A DNA stretch of 64,000 nt from Apilactobacillus quenuiae (GCF_002994005.1 NZ_POSN01000003.1:158446-222445), one strand, 5' to 3'. Positions 43,113 through 52,368 are shown, counted from the first letter of the stretch. A program made the numbers and translations. Notes: generated by a model from the sequence alone, not told the origin.

Positions 43113-43290
43113 ATTCAATTCCTCCAAAACGAATGCTCGCAGACATTCATTATTTTTTTGCAATATCTATGAATCAGATATTTTATTCTTCAAAAATTAT
43201 GCGCTATATTTTTTTAGATTGCAAGTTTAATTTTAAATTTGCATAAAATAAAAATTAATGTATAGTTAAAGTAATTAATGATTTTAAATT

Positions 43291-43374
43291 AGTCCAGAGA
43301 GACTAGCAAATCGATGAACGAAATAAATGTACCCTACACTCGTCGTCTAGTCTCTTTGACTAGACGATTTTTTT
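43291..43374 (+). promoter_or_regulatory. PyrR-dependent attenuator of pyrFE
   Basis: AGTCCAGAGAGACTAGCAAA (43291-43310) matches the PyrR RNA-binding loop (TCCAGAGAGGCT-GCAAG). The terminator arms TCGTCTAGTC (43343-43352) and GACTAGACGA (43358-43367) are followed by seven T. UMP-bound PyrR should stabilise the binding hairpin and favour termination. Confidence 0.9.
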
Positions 43375-43390
43375 ATTGGGAGGGTAATTA

Positions 43391-44125
43391 ATGAAACCAG
43401 TTTTTATTGCATTGGATTTTCCGACAGCAGCAAAGACTTTTGAATTTTTGAAACCTTTTTTAGGAATTAAAAATCTTTTTGTGAAAGTAGGCATGGAATT
43501 ATTTTATCGTGAAGGACCCGAAATTATTAAAAAATTAAGACACAATAATATCAATGTTTTCTTAGATTTAAAACTGCATGATATTCCACATACTGTTGAA
43601 AAGGCAGCTTTTCAATTAGCTAAGTTGGATGTTCAATATACAACTATCCATGCACTTGGTGGCGGCAAAATGATTCGAGCAGCTAAAGATGGATTAACTA
43701 ACGGTAGTAAAAATTATCATAATAAATTACCTAAATTATTAGCTGTTACCCAATTAACATCTACTTCTGCTGAACAATTAAACGTTGAGGAACAAATAAA
43801 TGTTAGTATGACAGAATCAGTTGCTCATTTAGCAAATATTGCTTATCAAAGTGGTGCTGATGGTGTTATTTCTTCAGCATTAGAAGATAAATTTATTCAT
43901 GAAGAAGTGAAAAAAGATCTGTTATGTATCAATCCTGGAATTAGATTAAATGACAATGATAATGATGATCAAAAAAGAGTGGTTACCCCTACCAAGGCAA
44001 GACAATTAGGTAGTGATGGCATTGTTGTGGGGCGCAGCATTACCCAAGCATATAATCCAGTTGAAACCTATAAAATGATTTTTTCACAAATTAACGGAGG
44101 TAAACAATATGAATCAATCTATTAG
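43391..44125 (+). CDS. pyrF: Orotidine 5'-phosphate decarboxylase
   Basis: 244 residues, last step to UMP: decarboxylates OMP. FIALDFPTA at the start, catalytic charged network in FLDLKLHDIPHTV (Asp-Lys-x-x-Asp), ending in PGIRLNDNDNDDQKRVVTP and DGIVVGRSIT, which bind phosphate. Standard length for group I bacterial enzymes. GGGAGGG precedes the ATG. Overlaps pyrE by 17 bases. Confidence 0.95.
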   Translation: MKPVFIALDFPTAAKTFEFLKPFLGIKNLFVKVGMELFYREGPEIIKKLRHNNINVFLDLKLHDIPHTVEKAAFQLAKLDVQYTTIHALGGGKMIRAAKDGLTNGSKNYHNKLPKLLAVTQLTSTSAEQLNVEEQINVSMTESVAHLANIAYQSGADGVISSALEDKFIHEEVKKDLLCINPGIRLNDNDNDDQKRVVTPTKARQLGSDGIVVGRSITQAYNPVETYKMIFSQINGGKQYESIY

Positions 44126-44741
44126 TTCTAAAATTGCCAAAGATTTATTAAATGTTAAAGCTGTGTCATTATCACCCCATAAACCATATAATTGGTCATC
44201 AGGCATTAAATCCCCTATTTATACTGATAATCGTATTACTATTAGTTACCCAACAGTTAGAAATGATATTGCTGAAGAATTAGCTAATTTAATCCAAAAT
44301 AAGTTTCCAGAAGTAAATGTAATTGGTGGGGTTGCTACTGCTGGGATTCCTCATGCTGCTCTAGTTGCTGAAAAATTAAATTTACCAATGATTTATGTAC
44401 GTTCAAAGCCTAAAGATCATGGACAAGGTAAACAAATGGAAGGCTTCGTTGATAAAAATGCTAAAGTTGTACTAATTGATGACTTACTATCGACTGGTAA
44501 TAGCGTATTAAATTCTGCTAAATATCTCATTAATCATAATATTAATGTTTTAGGTGTCGCCGCTATTTTTACTTATGGATTACCTGATAGTGTTGTTAAT
44601 TTCAAAAAAGCTGAGATTAAATTTGATACATTAACTGACTATCCTACAATTATTGAACAAGCAAAAATAGATAGTCTAATTTCTAAAGAAGATTCTGATT
44701 CATTAAAAGCATGGCATCAAGATCCATGGAATTGGAAATAA
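44109..44741 (+). CDS. pyrE: Orotate phosphoribosyltransferase
   Basis: 210 residues. Joins orotate to PRPP to make OMP. PRPP loop VVLIDDLLSTGNSV near 125, KPYNWSSGIKSPIYTD for orotate, and the flexible RSKPKDHGQGKQMEG loop are present. GGAGG lies within the end of pyrF, and the two are translationally coupled. No other pyrimidine gene or pyrR follows here, so the rest of the pathway must lie elsewhere or be absent. Confidence 0.95.
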   Translation: MNQSISSKIAKDLLNVKAVSLSPHKPYNWSSGIKSPIYTDNRITISYPTVRNDIAEELANLIQNKFPEVNVIGGVATAGIPHAALVAEKLNLPMIYVRSKPKDHGQGKQMEGFVDKNAKVVLIDDLLSTGNSVLNSAKYLINHNINVLGVAAIFTYGLPDSVVNFKKAEIKFDTLTDYPTIIEQAKIDSLISKEDSDSLKAWHQDPWNWK

Positions 44742-44788
44742 AAAACAGGTTTTCTAAATGAAATAAATTTTAGAAAATCTGTTTTTTT
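44741..44788 (+). terminator. Terminator of pyrFE
   Basis: AAACAGGTTTTCTAAA pairs with TTTTAGAAAATCTGTTT (one G-T pair), then T run. Confidence 0.8.
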
Positions 44789-44793
44789 TAATC

Positions 44794-45129
44794 CTATTTA
44801 TGATTTTTCTGAATAAAAAGAAATATTGCAGATACTATTAACAAAATAATTCCTATAGATAAATTAATTAACAAAACTAATGAACCTGCAATTCCCAAAA
44901 TATGACCAATAATTGAAATATTATTACTTTTACTTTTAGTCATCGACCATATATTAAATACCAATAAAATAATAATAATCACATAATTAATAATATGGAC
45001 ATAGCTAGGTACTGGTGTTTTATTTATAATTGCAGCTGAAGCAATAAATATTAGAGCAATCGAAACTAGACAGCCAACTATATTTAAAAAACCAGTAAAT
45101 GTGTTTAAACCAAGTCTTTTTTTATTCAT
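44794..45129 (-). CDS. Small membrane protein, four helices
   Basis: 111 residues from ATG 45129, 7 bases after GGAGG (frame open to 45159). Four predicted helices at about 13-33, 45-62, 72-90 and 92-107, with a basic C-terminal QKNHK; resembles DUF4064-type small membrane proteins of lactobacilli, but I am not certain. It follows the cardiolipin synthase gene by 34 bases on the same strand. Confidence 0.6.
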   Translation of the reverse strand: MNKKRLGLNTFTGFLNIVGCLVSIALIFIASAAIINKTPVPSYVHIINYVIIIILLVFNIWSMTKSKSNNISIIGHILGIAGSLVLLINLSIGIILLIVSAIFLFIQKNHK

Positions 45130-45163
45130 AAATATACCTCCAAACATTTTGATATACATCTTA

Positions 45164-46618
45164 TTATAATATTGGTGAGAATAATCTGCTAAAAACTTGC
45201 TTGAATTTCAACCATTTTGGTTGTCTATTCATACTTTCAATAGTTTCTAAAGTACTATCACGCATATCTTTAATATAAATTGAACGTAATTGATTACTAA
45301 TAGACTCATCATATAGAAAAGCATTAATTTCAAAATTTAATTTAAAACTACGAAAATCAAAATTAGCTGATCCTACAGAAGCAACTTTCCCATCAACTAC
45401 AATTGTTTTAGCATGCAAAAATCCCTTTCTGTAAAAGTAAATTTTTACACCATATTTAGCCAATTGTTTAGCATAATATTGAGTTGCGCGATAAACAAAA
45501 GGATGATCAGGTTTACAAGGAACCATAATTCTAATATCTACGCCCGACATGGCAGCACTCTTAATGGCATCAGTAGTACTATCATCAGGAATTAAGTATG
45601 GCGTTTGAATCCAACAATAATTTTTCGCAGTTTGAATTAATTTAATATACCCCAACTTAATTTGTTGCAAACTAGTATCAGGACCACTAGATACAATCTG
45701 GACGTTAGTACTTCCATCCTGATAGGTAGGCGGAAAATAAAAATCTTTATTATTAACCTCATCAATCTGACGATGAATGTCAGTAACATTCCAATCTAAA
45801 ATAAACTGTGCTTGTAAATTATAAACGGCGCTACCAATTATTCTCAAATGGGTGTCACGCCAATTACCAAATTTCTTTTTACGGTTTAAATATTGATTAC
45901 CAATATTGAATCCACCAATATATCCTATTTTTCCATCAATAACGACAATTTTACGGTGATCTCTAAAGTTAATACGAAAGTCAGTGATTGCAGAATGGGT
46001 ATGTAAAAATGGTTCTGCCATCCCACCTGCTTTTATTAATGGCTTAAAAAAACGACGAGTTGTTCCTAAAGAACCAAAACTATCATATATAACATGTACT
46101 TTCATGCCCTGTTTAGCTTTTTTGACCAACACATTTAAAACTTGGTTCCCAATTTCATCATTATAAAACGTATAAAATTCAATGTTGATTGAAGATTTTG
46201 CTTTATTTAAATCTCTAATCATCTTGCTAAACAAGTCATTACCCTCAATAAATATCTTGATATGGTTACGTCTGGATAAATCTGAAATATCAGAGTTCTT
46301 AAAAAGTTTAACTAGGTTTCTAGCTGAATAGGCAACTTCATCCGCTTTAATACTTTTGGGATTACTATGTAGTCTAAGTTGTTCTTCTAACACTTGATGG
46401 ATTCTGTCATTATCTTTATCTTGAAAACGGAATAATCTTTTTTTAGGCAATTTTCTACCAACGAAGGCATAGATTATAAAACCGATTACTGGTAAGAAAG
46501 ATAAAACTAATAGCCATGCCCAAGTGGCAGATATTTCTCGTTCTTCCCTAAAAACAGTGATTAACGCTAATACTTCATTGGCTAAAATAATAAAATCAAT
46601 AATAGCCATTATACTCAT
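45164..46618 (-). CDS. cls: Cardiolipin synthase
   Basis: 484 residues. Two N-terminal helices (about 4-22, 32-50) anchor it; two phospholipase D motifs follow: HRKIVVIDGKIGYIGG and HAKTIVVDGKVASVGSANFD, each H-x-K-x4-D. It condenses two phosphatidylglycerol molecules into cardiolipin plus glycerol. Full length. AGAGGAC precedes the ATG. Confidence 0.95.
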   Translation of the reverse strand: MSIMAIIDFIILANEVLALITVFREEREISATWAWLLVLSFLPVIGFIIYAFVGRKLPKKRLFRFQDKDNDRIHQVLEEQLRLHSNPKSIKADEVAYSARNLVKLFKNSDISDLSRRNHIKIFIEGNDLFSKMIRDLNKAKSSINIEFYTFYNDEIGNQVLNVLVKKAKQGMKVHVIYDSFGSLGTTRRFFKPLIKAGGMAEPFLHTHSAITDFRINFRDHRKIVVIDGKIGYIGGFNIGNQYLNRKKKFGNWRDTHLRIIGSAVYNLQAQFILDWNVTDIHRQIDEVNNKDFYFPPTYQDGSTNVQIVSSGPDTSLQQIKLGYIKLIQTAKNYCWIQTPYLIPDDSTTDAIKSAAMSGVDIRIMVPCKPDHPFVYRATQYYAKQLAKYGVKIYFYRKGFLHAKTIVVDGKVASVGSANFDFRSFKLNFEINAFLYDESISNQLRSIYIKDMRDSTLETIESMNRQPKWLKFKQVFSRLFSPIL

Positions 46619-46725
46619 TTAAAGTCCTCTTTTTTATGTAATTATAATGATATTATAGCATATTATATTTTTATCATTATCTATCGTGATATACTATTAA
46701 TATATCAAAAAGGGGGGTTTATAAA

Positions 46726-47682
46726 TTGACGTCCACTACTGAACTAAGAAACATGTTGACTTTGGACTACGAAATGGGTCCATTCATTTCACTTTATGTT
46801 ACCTTTAAAGAAATAAGTAACAAAAATGAATATTTAAATTTAATTCAAAATATAAAAACAAAGTTTATTAACAAATATAATGAAAGTTTATGGTCTAAGT
46901 ATGAACGTAAGCTTAAAAAATTTAATTTTGATCGTGCTAAGCATGTTGATAATGGAACTGGATTTGTATTATTTGTAAGTGTTAAGGCTATTCATTCATT
47001 TACATTAACTAAGAACACTGATACTAAAGTTGTAATGGCTGACACTATGGACATTATTCCTTTAATAAAAGAACTAGAATCTGAATTACATTATCGTTTA
47101 TTAATTTTAGAAAAAAATAGTTTTAGATTATACCGTGTTGATAATGGCAAGATTGATGCAATTAATCTGGTAAATAAACCTATTTCTGTGTTAATAGATA
47201 ATGATCAAAATAAATTTTATCAACTGGTAGATGAATACATTACTGATATGTTCAAAGATGATGATTATCTACCAACTGTATTAATTGCTAATGAGCAAAA
47301 TCATAAATTATATGCTGATATTGCTAAGCAACCAAAGTTGTTAAAAGATATCATTTATGAAAATGATGTTAATGAAAATAATCTAAATGACATTATTGAT
47401 AAGGTTAACCAACAATTTTATAAGGCTGGTATTAAAAATAATAAATTTAATTACGGTAAAGCTAAGGCTAAAAATGCTGTTTCAGATGATTTAAAAGAAA
47501 TTATTTATGATGCTACTTCAGGTCAAATTGATACATTATTTATTAATGAAGATAAATATGACAAACTTTATAATGATTTAGCAATTACAACCATCGGCTT
47601 CGCTGGCGAGGTATTTGTTCTTTCTAAAGAAGATATGCCAGTTGATGCTGATTGTGCCGTAATCAATCGAAAATATGTATAG
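46726..47682 (+). CDS. eRF1-like (baeRF) protein, TTG start
   Basis: 318 residues. The N-terminal 60 residues (GPFISLYVTFKEISNKNEYL), LLILEKNSFRLYRVDNGKI at about 130, and IDTLFINED with TTIGFAGEVFVLS near the C-terminus fit the three-part plan of bacterial-archaeal eRF1-type proteins. No GGQ-type motif was seen, so release-factor activity is doubtful; such proteins may act in ribosome stress or hibernation. The start is TTG behind an unusually long G run (AAAAGGGGGG). Assigned with moderate trust. A TGATATA/TATATCA repeat lies just upstream of the ribosome binding site. Confidence 0.5.
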   Translation: MTSTTELRNMLTLDYEMGPFISLYVTFKEISNKNEYLNLIQNIKTKFINKYNESLWSKYERKLKKFNFDRAKHVDNGTGFVLFVSVKAIHSFTLTKNTDTKVVMADTMDIIPLIKELESELHYRLLILEKNSFRLYRVDNGKIDAINLVNKPISVLIDNDQNKFYQLVDEYITDMFKDDDYLPTVLIANEQNHKLYADIAKQPKLLKDIIYENDVNENNLNDIIDKVNQQFYKAGIKNNKFNYGKAKAKNAVSDDLKEIIYDATSGQIDTLFINEDKYDKLYNDLAITTIGFAGEVFVLSKEDMPVDADCAVINRKYV

Positions 47683-47683
47683 T

Positions 47684-47714
47684 AAAAAGACTACTCAAAT
47701 GAGTAGTCTTTTTT
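47684..47714. terminator. Bidirectional terminator
   Basis: AAAAAGACTACTC/GAGTAGTCTTTTT around AAAT, between convergent genes; its right end overlaps the XRE gene stop. Confidence 0.85.
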
Positions 47715-48378
47715 AGAAATTATTAAAAAATGTACTGCTTCTAGGACCAGAATTAACATAATTTTCATATTTAGTATATCTATCACCAATAATGTCCCTT
47801 ATATTTATTGGTATATGATTTTTAGCAATTGGACGTGCGTTAAAAACGAATGATCCTTTATGCTTAACTAAAGCCCAATGATGTTTCTTGTCATATAAAC
47901 CTGTCGAAAATTTTAGCCAATCGCCACTATTAAATGGATCTGAGTTCACAAGTGCATCCATTTTCCCACTTTTAGTTTTAGTTGGAAGAACTGCATATCC
48001 ATATTCCGTTTTTAGAAATGGATTCAATACATCGATTCGATCTACCTGATTAATTCTGCCATATATAAAAATGCTTGATGATAAACCAATCATTAATAAG
48101 AATATCCCAATAGCAATAAAATATTTTACATACCTTCTCTTTTTTCTCACATCATTGCTAATATTCTTTACGGTTCCATGATCATCTTCATCTAATAAAT
48201 CGTCCAATGAAATATGTAGAATTTTACTAATACTGAATAGAACATCCAAGTTTGGATAATTTTGATTATTCTCCCATTTAGATAATGCTTGCCTAGTAAC
48301 ATGCAATTTATCAGCTAATTCTTGTTGAGTAAGATTCATATTGTTCCTACCAATTTTAATTTTTTCACCTATTTTCAT
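47713..48378 (-). CDS. Membrane-anchored XRE-family regulator
   Basis: 221 residues. HTH at about 12-40 (LTQQELADKLHVTRQALSKWENNQNYP), then a membrane helix at about 85-108 and an ~110-residue domain that would lie outside the cell. This cytoplasmic HTH plus single helix plan fits regulators of surface stress or antimicrobial peptides. AAGGAGTG precedes the ATG. It lies near the bacteriocin cassette (48647 onward) and could influence it; no sequence evidence links them. Confidence 0.75.
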   Translation of the reverse strand: MKIGEKIKIGRNNMNLTQQELADKLHVTRQALSKWENNQNYPNLDVLFSISKILHISLDDLLDEDDHGTVKNISNDVRKKRRYVKYFIAIGIFLLMIGLSSSIFIYGRINQVDRIDVLNPFLKTEYGYAVLPTKTKSGKMDALVNSDPFNSGDWLKFSTGLYDKKHHWALVKHKGSFVFNARPIAKNHIPINIRDIIGDRYTKYENYVNSGPRSSTFFNNF

Positions 48379-48591
48379 ATAATCACTCCTTTAATATAAA
48401 CAAGATTATATTGAAATACATGAAAAGTCACGCAACTTTTTGTTGCAATATGTAATAAAAAATGAAAAAGCTACTCAAACTGGAGTGATTTACAAAAGTT
48501 ATTTATTTATATGAAACTAAATGGATGATTTATGGAATGATTTGAATATTCAATCGAGGTCATTCATTTTATTTTTAAATTTGTTACAAAA
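48379..48591. other. Intergenic region with no supported gene
   Basis: About 210 bases. A GCAAC/GTTGC inverted repeat near 48433-48447 lies upstream of the XRE gene and could be its operator. A 29-residue plus-strand frame (48523) has no ribosome binding site and was not called. Confidence 0.4.
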
Positions 48592-48639
48592 ACCGCCTTA
48601 CAAAAGTTAGTTTTTATTTTTAACTTTTTGTAAGGCGGC
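48592..48639 (-). terminator. Terminator of the bacteriocin cassette
   Basis: CCGCCTTACAAAA-type arm (48592-48609) pairs with its complement (48621-48639); long GC-anchored stem right after the last gene. Confidence 0.8.
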
Positions 48640-48646
48640 TAATAAT

Positions 48647-49291
48647 TTATATTTTATTTGATATTCCTTCAATATTTACGATAACATCTGATAAATTAAA
48701 TACAATTGGATCATGTGTTGCTATAATAATTATTTTATTTAATTTTTTCATGGGATATATAATATTTTTTAAAATATCTTTAGAATTATTAATATCTAGC
48801 GCTGCAGTGGGCTCATCTATTAATAGTATATTAGGATTCTTAATAATCATCCTAGCTATCGCTACCCTTTGCTGTTCACCACCAGATAATTCATAAATCT
48901 TTCTTTTTAAAAAGTTTTTATCTAAATTGACTTTTTCTAATGCATTGACCATTATATCATTGTGATTTTTCTTTTTTTTTAATGGAAACGCTATAGAAAG
49001 ATTATCAGATACGGTATCATTATCCAATAAAGCATAATTTTGGAAAAGATACCCCATTATATTAGCAAAATATTTACTTTGCTTAATATTTTTAATGTTT
49101 TTATTATTATACATTATTTTTCCATTATATTTATTATCAAATCTAGCTATAATGTTCAGAATTGTAGACTTTCCCGATCCTGAAGGCCCTTTTAATGCAT
49201 ATATTTTTCCGGATGTAAATTTATAATTTAAATCTTCGAAAATTACTTTTTCTTTATATTTTTTATATATGTTATTTAAAGTCAAGTCCAT
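48647..49291 (-). CDS. ABC transporter ATPase of the lactococcin-972-type cassette
   Basis: 214 residues. Walker A GPSGSGKST, signature LSGGEQQRVAIARM, Walker B ILLIDEPTAALD and switch ATHDP. Asn/Lys/Ile-rich like the rest of the cassette. It overlaps the DUF1430 gene by one base. In lactococcin 972 systems this ATPase pairs with the large membrane protein to confer immunity or export. Confidence 0.88.
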   Translation of the reverse strand: MDLTLNNIYKKYKEKVIFEDLNYKFTSGKIYALKGPSGSGKSTILNIIARFDNKYNGKIMYNNKNIKNIKQSKYFANIMGYLFQNYALLDNDTVSDNLSIAFPLKKKKNHNDIMVNALEKVNLDKNFLKRKIYELSGGEQQRVAIARMIIKNPNILLIDEPTAALDINNSKDILKNIIYPMKKLNKIIIIATHDPIVFNLSDVIVNIEGISNKI

Positions 49292-51207
49292 TATAATTTT
49301 CCTTTCAAAATAGAATAATTATTTTGTTCATTCATCCAGATTTGTAAAGTGAAAATCAAAACAATTATTATTGTAATAACATATGCTAAATTATTACTAT
49401 TCATAAACAAATATACTATTCCCGGAGTTATTGAAACAATTAATGAAATATAAATTGATATATATCTTCTTAGAAATGTTTTTCCATTTATTTTCATCAA
49501 GAATAATTTTTTTCTTTTTGATGAGAATAATATATATATTGTAAAGTAACAACAAACAAGCACAACTAAAATTGATAATATCAAGTTAAACATTAACATA
49601 TAATGATTAAAATAAATCGTATGTTGAATCTTAGCTCTGAATATATTTGTGCTTTCAATATTCTTAATATTTAAGAAAGAATTAAGGATATTATTAATGT
49701 TCTTAGATTTAAACATTAGTTGTCTTTGAGATGCCCATGCAAGTATATTTTGTTCTACTATAGGACTAATTTTTTTGGCCTCATGTAAATTCAACACTAC
49801 TACTTGATTTGGAGTTGAAAATGATTGATCTTGATTTTCATCCATTGTTAAATATTTGTAATACTTTTGTTTAGGAATATTAATAACCCTTATGTTTTTT
49901 AAAGCAGTATTTAGAGCTGTTGCATAGTTAGCTTTAATATAATTATTGGTTAGTTTTTTATAGGTTAATAATGTTATCGGACAATGTTTTAATGAGCCTG
50001 GAGTAATTCGTTGCCCATTACTATATTTAATACTTTGATAGTTAAAATAATTTTCATTTACCATTAAAGCATTTAATGGTGGTTTATCAGAAGGATAATA
50101 ATTGTAATCCATACTCAATAATAATTTATGTTCAGGAAATTTATTTAATATTCTATTACTTAATATTTTCTGACTCTTATCACTTGGATTTACATTATTA
50201 AAATCTAAGAGATTATAAGCTTTTAGTTTATTCCAACTATCATTTGCTTTTGATAGATTTGTAATTTGAATATTACTATCAATGTTTGATTTTATTATAT
50301 TAGCGAATTCAAAAAATATAAATCCTATTGTTACTAAAGATATTATAGAAATATAATTATAATTTCCTTTCCCCTTCAATATTTCTATAATAGAAAATTT
50401 ATTAAATATCGCTATTAATAAGATTGTTGAAAATATTATTGTCACCATTATCAATATGTTCAATAATATTGATGCAATCAATGCTAACCTTATTAAATCC
50501 GGTGAAATAATTTTAACTATAATATAGAGTAATATTTCGATAATAATAGATGATATAAACAGATGTTTTGTTTCATTAAATAGTTGATCAATATAACTGG
50601 TTGTATTACTGTAACCTTTAAATAACTTTTTTATATAATTATATTTTCTTTTTTTTAAAAGTATAAATATATTTAATAAAATTATTATAATTACTAGAAA
50701 AAGTATCAAGTAATTAAAGTAAAAATTGTTAATAATGCTAATTGTATCGTTAATAATAGAATTAATACTTGTAGGATTCCAAGTATTAATTTGTAATCCT
50801 ATAGAGTTCATGTAATTAAATAATTTTTGGGGATTATCATCATTAAATACAGCGTAACCTGTTAACAAGTTACTATTATCATTAGTATATCTTAATTTTT
50901 CTTTATTAAGGCCCTTAATATAGTGCATATTACCAAAAATAACCGTCTTAGATTCAAAACGATTATTTTTTTCTTTGTATATCCTTTTAGCAATGGCTAT
51001 ATTATTTTTCTTTGAATAATCTAACAACCGATCATTTATTTGCTTAGTTGATAGATTAGAGCCGTTATAATTAATAGAAAAATTAGTATTTGAAGAAAAA
51101 TAAGAACTATCATGAGACATGAAATATGCAGTTAGAAATGGCATAAAACATGAAAATATAATTAAAATAATATATATTATATTTCTTGAATAAACTAATT
51201 TTTTCAT
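49291..51207 (-). CDS. Bacteriocin-associated integral membrane protein (DUF1430-like)
   Basis: 638 residues: one helix at the N-terminus, an extracellular stretch, a cluster of helices at about 155-300, a second extracellular domain (about 310-530) and C-terminal helices. The plan of repeated FtsX-like modules matches the large membrane protein encoded with every lactococcin 972 cassette. Composition is extremely Asn/Ile/Lys-rich. Follows the bacteriocin gene by 10 bases, and its AGG-containing ribosome binding site is weak (TAGGATTAT), so translation may depend on the gene before. Confidence 0.75.
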   Translation of the reverse strand: MKKLVYSRNIIYIILIIFSCFMPFLTAYFMSHDSSYFSSNTNFSINYNGSNLSTKQINDRLLDYSKKNNIAIAKRIYKEKNNRFESKTVIFGNMHYIKGLNKEKLRYTNDNSNLLTGYAVFNDDNPQKLFNYMNSIGLQINTWNPTSINSIINDTISIINNFYFNYLILFLVIIIILLNIFILLKKRKYNYIKKLFKGYSNTTSYIDQLFNETKHLFISSIIIEILLYIIVKIISPDLIRLALIASILLNILIMVTIIFSTILLIAIFNKFSIIEILKGKGNYNYISIISLVTIGFIFFEFANIIKSNIDSNIQITNLSKANDSWNKLKAYNLLDFNNVNPSDKSQKILSNRILNKFPEHKLLLSMDYNYYPSDKPPLNALMVNENYFNYQSIKYSNGQRITPGSLKHCPITLLTYKKLTNNYIKANYATALNTALKNIRVINIPKQKYYKYLTMDENQDQSFSTPNQVVVLNLHEAKKISPIVEQNILAWASQRQLMFKSKNINNILNSFLNIKNIESTNIFRAKIQHTIYFNHYMLMFNLILSILVVLVCCYFTIYILFSSKRKKLFLMKINGKTFLRRYISIYISLIVSITPGIVYLFMNSNNLAYVITIIIVLIFTLQIWMNEQNNYSILKGKL

Positions 51208-51217
51208 TTATATAATC

Positions 51218-51505
51218 CTACCAATAATTATAATATGCCTTATTTCCCCACCATGATTTAGGAGCAGAAGCTTTCGCCGTATATCTAGGAACAGTTTTAC
51301 CACTACTTGCATAATACTGTCCAGAAACTGCAGAACTGTGATAACGATGATTATGTGAATAGTTTGACCAAACATACTTACTTCCTATACCATGTGTCCA
51401 GTTACCTCCACCAACATGGGATGCATTAGCTATGGATGATAATCCTATACCTAATGTCGCAATAGTTAAAAAACTTAATATAATTTTTTTGCTGATTTTA
51501 AACAT
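51218..51505 (-). CDS. Lactococcin 972 family bacteriocin
   Basis: 95 residues from ATG 51505, 7 bases after AAAGGAG. Sec signal peptide ending in ANA (residues 1-28), leaving a 67-residue mature protein, against 66 for Lcn972. The mature part starts SHVGGGNWTHGIGSKYVWSN, then YSHNHRYHSSAVSGQYY, and ends NKAYYNYW, matching the family's GTW...GYG...YSNYHH...FYYNFW plan. Lcn972 binds lipid II and blocks septum formation. The adjacent DUF1430 protein and ATPase complete the cassette. Confidence 0.88.
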   Translation of the reverse strand: MFKISKKIILSFLTIATLGIGLSSIANASHVGGGNWTHGIGSKYVWSNYSHNHRYHSSAVSGQYYASSGKTVPRYTAKASAPKSWWGNKAYYNYW

Positions 51506-51570
51506 AATTACTCTCCTTTGTATTAATATTTTTAACATATATAATATTATATTAACTATTGACAAATAAC

Positions 51571-51615
51571 AAAAAGCCCCTTTTTTATACATATGGTATA
51601 AAAAAGGGGCTTTTT
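51571..51615. terminator. Very strong hairpin terminator upstream of the bacteriocin gene
   Basis: Perfect 20-bp arms (51571-51590 and 51596-51615) with GCCCC/GGGGC cores and T runs on both sides. A weak promoter (TTGTCA and a T/A-rich -10) lies between it and the bacteriocin gene, so the hairpin insulates the cassette from read-through from 51808-52335. Confidence 0.85.
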
Positions 51616-51690
51616 GTTACTTATACGTTTATAAATTGAACCATTAGTACAATGATGTAAAAAAGCGTAATAATAATTTAATCATTTTGT

Positions 51691-51713
51691 GATGTTATAT
51701 ATTATAAAATATC
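51691..51713. promoter_or_regulatory. Imperfect palindrome resembling the TetR operator
   Basis: GATGTTATATA and TATAAAATATC form an 11-bp-arm palindrome (9 of 11 match). It resembles the perfect palindrome at 52369-52396 and lies between the TetR-type gene and the bacteriocin cassette. Confidence 0.35.
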
Positions 51714-51807
51714 CAAATAAGTTAAATATCAATAATGAAAGAACTAAAGAAATCTTTTCAACAAAGGAGGATTTAATATAAATTTAAAAATTTTATAAAA
51801 CACTAAA

Positions 51808-52335
51808 TTATTTAGATTCCTTTTGTATATCTATTATATTTCTATTTAAATAATTTAAAAAATCTTTTTTAAATTCTATGGGAACATCAGGTATATCATC
51901 TGTAATCCATACTTCTATTATTGAAATAATATACTTGATAAAAATTCTTTTTTTTAAATTGTAATACTTTTTTTTATAAATAATTGCAGAATATCTTCTT
52001 TCTAAAAAATTAATCCAATATCCATTTAAAGAACTAGTATATAAAACTTTAATAAGTTCTCTTTTTTCATATATTATAGGAATAATAATGTTAGAAAAAT
52101 AATTAATTAAATCATCTATATCATAATCAATATTTTTAAATTGAATAAATATATCTTTATCAATTTCTTCAAATATAAATTGTATTATATCCAATTTATC
52201 ATTAAAATTATTATAAAATGTTGATTTGGAAACATTAGATTTGTAGATTATTTCATTATTAGTTATCTCAATAAGTTGTTTTTTGGAAATTAATTTTAAA
52301 AAATTATTGGATATAATTTTCTTAGTTTTATAAAT
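51808..52335 (-). CDS. TetR-type regulator next to the bacteriocin cassette, apparent ATT start
   Basis: About 175 residues. The HTH reads ISKKQLIEITNNEIIYKSNVSKSTFYNNFNDK (in parts: LIEITNNEII, SNVSKSTFYNNFNDK), the TetR N-terminal domain, so the frame must begin well before the only conventional start, TTG at 52194, which would delete the whole HTH. Upstream the frame closes at TAA with no ATG, GTG or TTG. The best start is ATT at 52335, 6 bases after eight G (52342-52349) that can serve as a Shine-Dalgarno. A ninth G would put TTG at 52355 in frame. The C-terminal domain is unrecognised. Composition is as AT-rich as the bacteriocin genes. Confidence 0.6.
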   Translation of the reverse strand: MYKTKKIISNNFLKLISKKQLIEITNNEIIYKSNVSKSTFYNNFNDKLDIIQFIFEEIDKDIFIQFKNIDYDIDDLINYFSNIIIPIIYEKRELIKVLYTSSLNGYWINFLERRYSAIIYKKKYYNLKKRIFIKYIISIIEVWITDDIPDVPIEFKKDFLNYLNRNIIDIQKESK

Positions 52336-52341
52336 AAAAAG

Positions 52342-52349
52342 CCCCCCCC
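52342..52349 (-). repeat. Run of eight G at the start of the TetR-type gene
   Basis: C8 on the plus strand in otherwise AT-rich DNA. It may serve as the ribosome binding site and, as a homopolymer, could change length by slippage. Confidence 0.55.
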
Positions 52350-52368
52350 TAGCAATTTAATTAATTAA

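Noticed and set aside
48523-48612. 29-residue plus-strand ORF beginning MDDLWNDLN
   Set aside because: No ribosome binding site and it ends within the terminator arm of the bacteriocin cassette.
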